In this document: positions 59,635-64,000 of the stretch, piece by piece
Layout: the number at the start of each line of letters is the position of its first letter
Position numbering within the stretch: position 1 is the first letter of the stretch
DNA from: Microbacterium sp. EST19A
Lineage (GTDB): Bacteria > Actinomycetota > Actinomycetes > Actinomycetales > Microbacteriaceae
Direction: 5' to 3'
Length of the DNA stretch: 64,000 nucleotides
Assembly (NCBI RefSeq): GCF_019969685.1
Contig: NZ_JAHXYZ010000001.1
Coordinates: 310,001-374,000 of the forward strand
Program-made: the position numbers and the translations under genes
Notes under the pieces: generated by a model
Told to the model about the DNA's origin: nothing
Database searches by the model: none
Seen by the model: only the letters and a program-made list of their open reading frames with translations

Positions 59635-60735
59635 ATGGCTCGATTCGGCATCGAGGAGGAGTTCCTCCTTCTCGACGGGGATTCCCTCGTCCCCCTGGCC
59701 ATGGCCGAAGGAACGCGTGAGCGCTTCACGCGACTCCGCACCGGTGGCAGTGTCACGGCGGAGTATCTGACCTCCCAGCTGGAGACCGCCACCGAACCGG
59801 TGAGCACCCGGGAGGATGCCGAAGCTCAGGTGCGACACCTGCGCGGCATCGTGGGCTGGCATGCACAGGAGCAGAAGGCCATCGCCGCCGCCACGGGGCA
59901 TCCCTTCGCCACGACGCGGACGTCGATCATCTCTCCCTCCCCGCACTACGACGACGTCGCCGCCCGTCTCGGGCACCTCAGCCGCGACCACGAGGTGAAC
60001 GGCCTGCACGTCCACGTGGAGGTCGCCGACGACGAGGAGCGGATCCGCGCGCTGAACCGCATCCGCGGCTGGCTCCCGGTGCTGCTGGCCCTCACCGGCA
60101 ACAGCCCTTTCGCGAACGGCCTCGACACCGCTTTCGCCAGCTGGCGGAGCGTGCTGATCCACCGTCTGCCGTCGTCGTGGTCTCCGCCGCGGTTCCACGA
60201 CCTGGACGACTACCGCGCCCGCATCGGGCAGCTCCTCGACCTCGACGCGATCGGCGAGACGTCGTCGCTCTCGTGGGCGGTGCGCCTGTCGGAGCGGTTC
60301 CCGACGGTCGAGGTGCGGGTCTTCGACGTGCAGCTCGACCCGGAGGATGCGGTGCTCGCGGCGCTGCTCTGCCGCGCCCTCATGCTTTCCGATGACAGAT
60401 CGCTGCACGCCGACCGCCTCGACGGCATCGACGCCTCGCTCTGGACCGCCGCACGTTCCGGCATGGACGCCCGCCTCATCGATCCCACGACGGGTGAGGC
60501 CTCCGACGCCTGGGCGGTGGTCGATCGGATGCTGACCGCGAGCGCTCCCGCGCTGCAGCAGTTCGGCGACCAGGAGTTCGTCGTCGACCGCCTGGAACGA
60601 CTCCGCGTCGACGGCACCGGCGCGACCCGGCAGCGCCGGGCGTTCGCGCAGGACGGCACGCGCGGGCTCGCCGAACTGCTCCGCGCCGGCACCCCCGCAC
60701 CGGTCCAGGGACGGGAACCCACGTCGGTCGCGTGA
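59635..60735 (+). CDS. YbdK-type carboxylate-amine ligase (GCS2 family)
   Basis: 366 residues, COG2170: FGIEEEFLLLD at the N-terminus (metal/ATP glutamates), EYLTSQLETATEPV, VNGLHVHVEV and FPTVEVRVFDVQLDPEDA. YbdK has weak glutamate-cysteine ligase activity in vitro; real substrates are unknown. It follows the Rho-N-like gene by 7 bases. A longer member of the same family lies at 44404. Confidence 0.87.
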   Translation: MARFGIEEEFLLLDGDSLVPLAMAEGTRERFTRLRTGGSVTAEYLTSQLETATEPVSTREDAEAQVRHLRGIVGWHAQEQKAIAAATGHPFATTRTSIISPSPHYDDVAARLGHLSRDHEVNGLHVHVEVADDEERIRALNRIRGWLPVLLALTGNSPFANGLDTAFASWRSVLIHRLPSSWSPPRFHDLDDYRARIGQLLDLDAIGETSSLSWAVRLSERFPTVEVRVFDVQLDPEDAVLAALLCRALMLSDDRSLHADRLDGIDASLWTAARSGMDARLIDPTTGEASDAWAVVDRMLTASAPALQQFGDQEFVVDRLERLRVDGTGATRQRRAFAQDGTRGLAELLRAGTPAPVQGREPTSVA

Positions 60736-60779
60736 CCGGCGCCGCCCTCGGGGTCTGCGGCCGGGAGTAGTCTCGGCCT

Positions 60780-62177
60780 GTGGCATCCTTCGCCCCCGTC
60801 CAGCGACTCGTGATCTCGATCGCGGTGCTCGCCTCCTTCGTCACCTTCCTCGACGGCACCGTCGTCAACGTCGCGCTGCCCGCGATCAGCCGCGAGATCG
60901 GCGGCGGCATCACGACCCAGCAGTGGGTGGTCGACGCCTACCTGATCACGCTGAGCGCTCTGATCCTGCTCGCGGGGTCGGTGTCCGACGCCTACGGCCG
61001 CGTGCTCGTGATGCGCATCGGGCTGATCGCCTTCGGGGTGGCGTCGATCGCGGTGGCGGCCTCGTTCGACCCGCTGACGCTGATCATCGCCCGCGCGGCG
61101 CAGGGGGCGGCGGGTGCCCTCCTCGTGCCGAGCTCGCTGGCCCTGATCACGGCGACCATGCGCGCCGACGTGCAGGCCAGGGCGATCGGCGTGTGGACGG
61201 CCTTCACCACCGGCGCCATGCTCGTCGGGCCCCTGCTCGGCGGCCTGTTCGTCGACTTCCTGTCGTGGCGCTTCGTGTTCCTCATCAACGTCGTCCCGAT
61301 CGCGATCACCCTGCTCCTGCTCGCCCGCCTGCACCTGCCGGAGCACCAGCGCACCGTGAAGGTCGACTGGTGGAGCGGCGCACTGTGCGCCGTGGGCCTC
61401 GGCGCGGTCGTGTTCGCGCTCATCGAGCAGCCGAACCTCGGCTGGCAGTCGCCCGCGATCTGGCTTCCCGCCGTCGTCGGCGTCGCCCTGTTCGTGATGT
61501 TCCTGCTGCGTCAGCGCGGAACCGCGACACCGCTCATGCCGCTGTGGCTGTTCCGTGTGCGCGACTTCGGGTGGGGCAACCTCGCCACCCTCTTCGTCTA
61601 CGCCGCCCTGTCGCTCAACGGCTTCGTGGTCGGCGTCTACCTGCAGCAGGGCGCGGGGCTCACCGCGACCGCCGCGGGATTGGCTAGCCTGCCCATGACG
61701 ATCCTGATGATCCTGCTCAGCTCGCGCGCCGGCGCGTGGGCGGGGCGCTGGGGTCCGCGCATCTTCATGACGGTCGGTCCGATCGTGATGGCGGCGGGGG
61801 CGCTGCTGCTGCTCACCGTCGGCGCGGACTTCGACTACTGGTGGCAGGTGCTGCCGGCGATGATCGTGATGGGTCTCGGCCTCTCCCTGACCGTCGCGCC
61901 GCTGACCGCGGCGATCCTCGGCGCCATCGACGAGGATCACTCGGGCATCGCCTCGGCCGTGAACAACGCGGTGTCGCGCGTCGCCGGTCTGCTCGTCGTC
62001 GCGATGCTGTCGACGATCGTCGGAGGGGCGCTCGACCTCGGCGGATTCCACAACGCCGCCCTGGTCACCGCCTCGCTGCTGGTGCTCGGCGGAGTCGTGT
62101 CGTGGATCGGCATCCGTCGCAACCCCGCCGAGGCGGCGCCGGTCGAAGCCGCGGCATCCGATCTCGACCCCCGCTGA
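60780..62177 (+). CDS. MFS drug-type exporter, DHA2 family (14 helices)
   Basis: 465 residues with about 14 membrane helices. Motif C-like FLDGTVVNVALPAISREIGG in helix 1, LAGSVSDAYGRVLVMRIG in the first loop, and GIWTAFTTGAMLVGPLLGGLFVDFLSWRFVFLINV in helix 5, the antiporter motif of the QacA/EmrB type. Start is GTG 60780: TAGTCT is 6 bases upstream (60768-60773), a leaderless pattern. It probably exports hydrophobic cations or other toxic compounds. Confidence 0.9.
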   Translation: MASFAPVQRLVISIAVLASFVTFLDGTVVNVALPAISREIGGGITTQQWVVDAYLITLSALILLAGSVSDAYGRVLVMRIGLIAFGVASIAVAASFDPLTLIIARAAQGAAGALLVPSSLALITATMRADVQARAIGVWTAFTTGAMLVGPLLGGLFVDFLSWRFVFLINVVPIAITLLLLARLHLPEHQRTVKVDWWSGALCAVGLGAVVFALIEQPNLGWQSPAIWLPAVVGVALFVMFLLRQRGTATPLMPLWLFRVRDFGWGNLATLFVYAALSLNGFVVGVYLQQGAGLTATAAGLASLPMTILMILLSSRAGAWAGRWGPRIFMTVGPIVMAAGALLLLTVGADFDYWWQVLPAMIVMGLGLSLTVAPLTAAILGAIDEDHSGIASAVNNAVSRVAGLLVVAMLSTIVGGALDLGGFHNAALVTASLLVLGGVVSWIGIRRNPAEAAPVEAAASDLDPR

Positions 62178-62204
62178 CGCTCGACTGCCGCTGACGCTCG
62201 ACTG
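62171..62204. repeat. Short tandem repeat
   Basis: Two perfect copies of the 17-base unit CCGCTGACGCTCGACTG (62171-62187 and 62188-62204), followed by a partial third copy. The first copy includes the stop of the MFS gene. Likely replication slippage in an intergenic stretch; no function proposed. Confidence 0.7.
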
Positions 62205-62270
62205 CCGTTGACGCTGTCGGTGGCCGCGCGCACACTGGATGCACTGTCGCCCCAGCATCCGGAGGTCACC

Positions 62271-62966
62271 GTGAGCACCGCCCAGACACCCCTTCCGCCC
62301 GTCGTCGACGCCGAGACGTGGCAGCGCGAGCTCGAAGCGCTGCGTGTGCGTGAGAAGGCCGCCACGCGCGAACTCGACGCGATCGCCGCTCAGCGCCGTC
62401 GGCTGCCGATGGTGCGGATGCCGGAGTACACGCTCGAGAGCGCCGACGGGCCCGTGCGGCTCGCCGACATCTTCGACGGACGCTCGCAGCTCATCGTCTA
62501 CAACCACATGTGGTCCGACGGCAACGAATGGCAGTGCCCGGGCTGCACCGGGTTCACCTCGCAGTTCACGCGCCTCGACTTCCTCGACCGCTACTACGAC
62601 GCGCGCTTCGTGATCGTCACGAACGGCCCGATCGACGAGGCGCTCGCCTACCGCGACCGCGTGGGCCACCGCATGCAGTGGTACTCCAGCGCCGACAGCA
62701 CGTTCGGCTCCGACGTCGACGCGCCTCCGAACGGTGGGTTCGCGGTGAACGTGTTCCTCCGCGACGGCGACACGGTGTACCGCACCTGGCACACGGGAGG
62801 CCGCGGCACCGAGCGGCTGAGTCAGCTGCAGGGGCTCGTCGATCTCCTCCCCTACGGCCGGCAGGAGGAGTGGGAGGACTCGCCGGAGGGCTGGCCGCAG
62901 CACGGGACCTATACGCAGGGCATGGGTTCGAAAGAGGTCGCGGAGCTGTACGGCGCCAAGAACTGA
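62271..62966 (+). CDS. DUF899 thioredoxin-like protein
   Basis: 231 residues. Thioredoxin-like fold with a CPGC pair in MWSDGNEWQCPGCTGFTSQF, plus the family-typical ARFVIVTNGPIDEALAYRDRVGH and NGGFAVNVFLRDGD. DUF899 members are unassigned; predicted dithiol-disulfide or thiol-peroxidase chemistry. Start is GTG 62271 with GGAGG 5 bases upstream; an upstream frame to 62208 runs through the tandem repeat region and is rejected. Confidence 0.87.
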   Translation: MSTAQTPLPPVVDAETWQRELEALRVREKAATRELDAIAAQRRRLPMVRMPEYTLESADGPVRLADIFDGRSQLIVYNHMWSDGNEWQCPGCTGFTSQFTRLDFLDRYYDARFVIVTNGPIDEALAYRDRVGHRMQWYSSADSTFGSDVDAPPNGGFAVNVFLRDGDTVYRTWHTGGRGTERLSQLQGLVDLLPYGRQEEWEDSPEGWPQHGTYTQGMGSKEVAELYGAKN

Positions 62967-62980
62967 GGCCCGGGCACGCA

Positions 62981-63011
62981 GAAGGGGCCCGCGCAGCGCG
63001 CGGGCCCCTTC
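62981..63011. terminator. Bidirectional hairpin terminator
   Basis: GAAGGGGCCCGCGC (62981-62994) pairs exactly with 62998-63011 around a 3-base loop, between the convergent DUF899 and FMN-reductase genes. Very GC-rich stem, followed by TCT on the plus strand. Confidence 0.85.
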
Positions 63012-63025
63012 TCTGTTCATGAGAG

Positions 63026-63592
63026 TCAGCTGACGGGGCTGAGCGACTTGGCGATGTGGGTGTGCACGGCCTTGAGCCAGGAGACGAGGAACTCGGCAGT
63101 GGACTCGTCGGTGACCTCGCCGTCTTCGGTGATCAGTCCCTCGCGCATCTGCACGTAAGCCTCGGGCTGCGCCATCTCGGGAGAGGCGAGGAACGACAGG
63201 ATCGAGCGGAGGTGCTGCTGGGCGACAGCGGTGCCGATCGCGCCGGACGAGGTGCCGATGACGGCGGACGGCTTGCCGGCGAAGCTGTTGTCGCCCCACG
63301 GGCGGCTCGCGGTGTCGAGCGCGTTCTTGAGCACCCCGGGGACCGAGCGGTTGTACTCCGGCGTCACGACGATGATCGCGTCGGATGCTTCGATCTTGTC
63401 CTTGAATGCGGCAGCCTCGGCCGGGATCGCGCCGTCGTGGTCGACGGTGTAGAACGGCAGGTCCGAGATCGCGATGTCGGAGAGGTTCAGATCGGCCTGG
63501 GGCGCGAGCTTCTCCAGCGCACGGGCGAGCCGGCGGTTGATCGAGGTCGAGGAGATGCTGCCGACGAGGTAGCCGACGTTGTAGATGGTCAT
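63026..63592 (-). CDS. NADPH-dependent FMN reductase family protein
   Basis: 188 residues, flavodoxin-like: VGYLVGSISSTSINRRLARAL (FMN phosphate loop), VVTPEYNRSVPGVLKNALDTAS (the family's isoalloxazine motif) and IGTSSGAIGTAVAQQHLRSIL. It reduces quinones, chromate or azo dyes with NAD(P)H in relatives. AAAGGA lies upstream of ATG 63592. The perfect palindrome CATGCAATTGCATG at 63617-63630 lies in the divergent promoter. Confidence 0.9.
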   Translation of the reverse strand: MTIYNVGYLVGSISSTSINRRLARALEKLAPQADLNLSDIAISDLPFYTVDHDGAIPAEAAAFKDKIEASDAIIVVTPEYNRSVPGVLKNALDTASRPWGDNSFAGKPSAVIGTSSGAIGTAVAQQHLRSILSFLASPEMAQPEAYVQMREGLITEDGEVTDESTAEFLVSWLKAVHTHIAKSLSPVS

Positions 63593-63616
63593 ACCGAAGA
63601 GGTCCTTTCCAAGGTC

Positions 63617-63630
63617 CATGCAATTGCATG
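63617..63630. promoter_or_regulatory. Perfect palindrome CATGCAATTGCATG
   Basis: Fourteen bases, fully self-complementary, 25 bases upstream of the FMN reductase start and 62 bases before the divergent hydrolase. AT-rich core in a GC-rich region. Typical of MarR-type redox regulators, but no such gene is in view. Confidence 0.55.
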
Positions 63631-63691
63631 TAGCCACAACGACCGACGCTCGCCGGGAATTCCCGATCCGACACGAACATATGATGACGAT

Positions 63692-64000
63692 GTGCCCGCC
63701 GTGCCCAGCCTTTCGATGCGAGGAGTCGCCGTCCTCCTCCGCGCGCTGAATCGTCCCGGCTCGGCGACGGTCGAATCGGCACGGAAGCGCCTCGACCGAC
63801 AGAAGCCGCAATCGCGACCACCGCACCGGCTCACGGCGCGTCACGCCGTGACCGAGCGCGTGATCGAAGGGTTCACGGTCTTCACCGTGACGCCGCGCAC
63901 GGGCCGAGTCACGAACGGAGTCCTCTACCTCCACGGCGGCGCGTACGTCGCCGGCATGGCGCCGCAGCACTGGTCGCTCGTCTCGCGGATGGTGGATGCC
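63692..64000 (+). CDS. Alpha/beta hydrolase (esterase/steryl-hydrolase type), 3' end outside window
   Basis: 103 residues visible, frame open to the end. LYLHGGAYVAGMAPQHWSLVSRM is the oxyanion-hole HGGAY motif and following helix of HSL-type esterases; the nucleophile elbow lies beyond the window. Start is GTG 63692, 6 bases after TATGAT (63680-63685), the leaderless pattern. An ATG at 63690 is in another frame. Confidence 0.8.
   Translation, partial: MPAVPSLSMRGVAVLLRALNRPGSATVESARKRLDRQKPQSRPPHRLTARHAVTERVIEGFTVFTVTPRTGRVTNGVLYLHGGAYVAGMAPQHWSLVSRMVDA

Noticed and set aside
60210..63821. 1203-codon frame on the minus strand
   Set aside because: Antisense to four well-supported genes, composition typical of high-GC shadow frames, no recognisable domain.

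Overview
The window is a stretch of high-GC actinobacterial chromosome, very probably from the family Microbacteriaceae and most like Microbacterium. The reasons are the Lhr helicase, the PspC histidine-kinase locus, the DUF6412/YidC pair, the small GKFIYEGG-type protein, the kynurenine operon with a PaaX regulator, many GTG starts and apparently leaderless promoters. I see no rRNA, tRNA, CRISPR array, phage block or intact insertion sequence. The window begins inside lhr and ends inside an alpha/beta-hydrolase gene.

Layout. 1-5.1 kb: lhr C-terminus, an EI24 membrane protein, an endonuclease VIII-like glycosylase and a hexapeptide-repeat protein. 5.2-9.1 kb: a cell-envelope two-component system (PspC-fused kinase plus NarL-type regulator) divergent from a PspC membrane protein. 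9.1-17.6 kb: mixed housekeeping genes (LysR-like protein without a DNA-binding domain, glutamine amidotransferase, cation/H+ antiporter, PurU, nitronate monooxygenase, YidC paralogue, EamA exporter, FHA protein). 17.7-25.2 kb: a phosphonate uptake and breakdown operon (phnD-phnC-phnE, FAD oxidoreductase, phosphonatase-like hydrolase, alcohol dehydrogenase) divergent from its GntR regulator. 25.2-29 kb: an accessory-looking patch with a DesK-type kinase, a possible 15-residue peptide gene just upstream of it, a divergent NarL-type regulator and a DUF222/HNH protein.

29-34.4 kb: an EamA transporter, M18 aminopeptidase, NCS1 permease with a cysteine hydrolase, and an MBL hydrolase. 34.4-38.3 kb: a TetR regulator and an asymmetric heterodimeric ABC exporter with one ATP site apparently dead. 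38.5-45.9 kb: a secreted or anchored hydrolase, PLP decarboxylase plus TetR, agmatine-deiminase-like enzyme plus amidase, and a glutamate-cysteine ligase family protein. 46.0-49.9 kb: a tryptophan-degrading operon, kynA - amidohydrolase - kynU - paaX-like, where the amidohydrolase sits where a kynurenine formamidase is needed. 49.8-56.4 kb: a LacI-controlled sugar ABC importer with a GH3 glycosidase. 56.5-64 kb: methylglyoxal synthase, an FBP zinc-finger protein, a Cys/Met-rich copper-binding protein, small stress proteins (CsbD, Rho-N), a second carboxylate-amine ligase, an MFS exporter, a DUF899 thioredoxin-like protein, an FMN reductase and a partial hydrolase.

Genes are packed into short operons, often with 4-base ATGA overlaps, separated by divergent promoters that carry visible palindromes. 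Two small families of interspersed palindromic repeats recur and in two cases are read through as the N-terminus of a protein. The most promising unexplained items are the amidohydrolase in the kynurenine operon, the peptide-kinase-regulator patch at 25.4-27.5 kb, and the strong over-representation of GGATGCC/GGCATCC in all reading frames.
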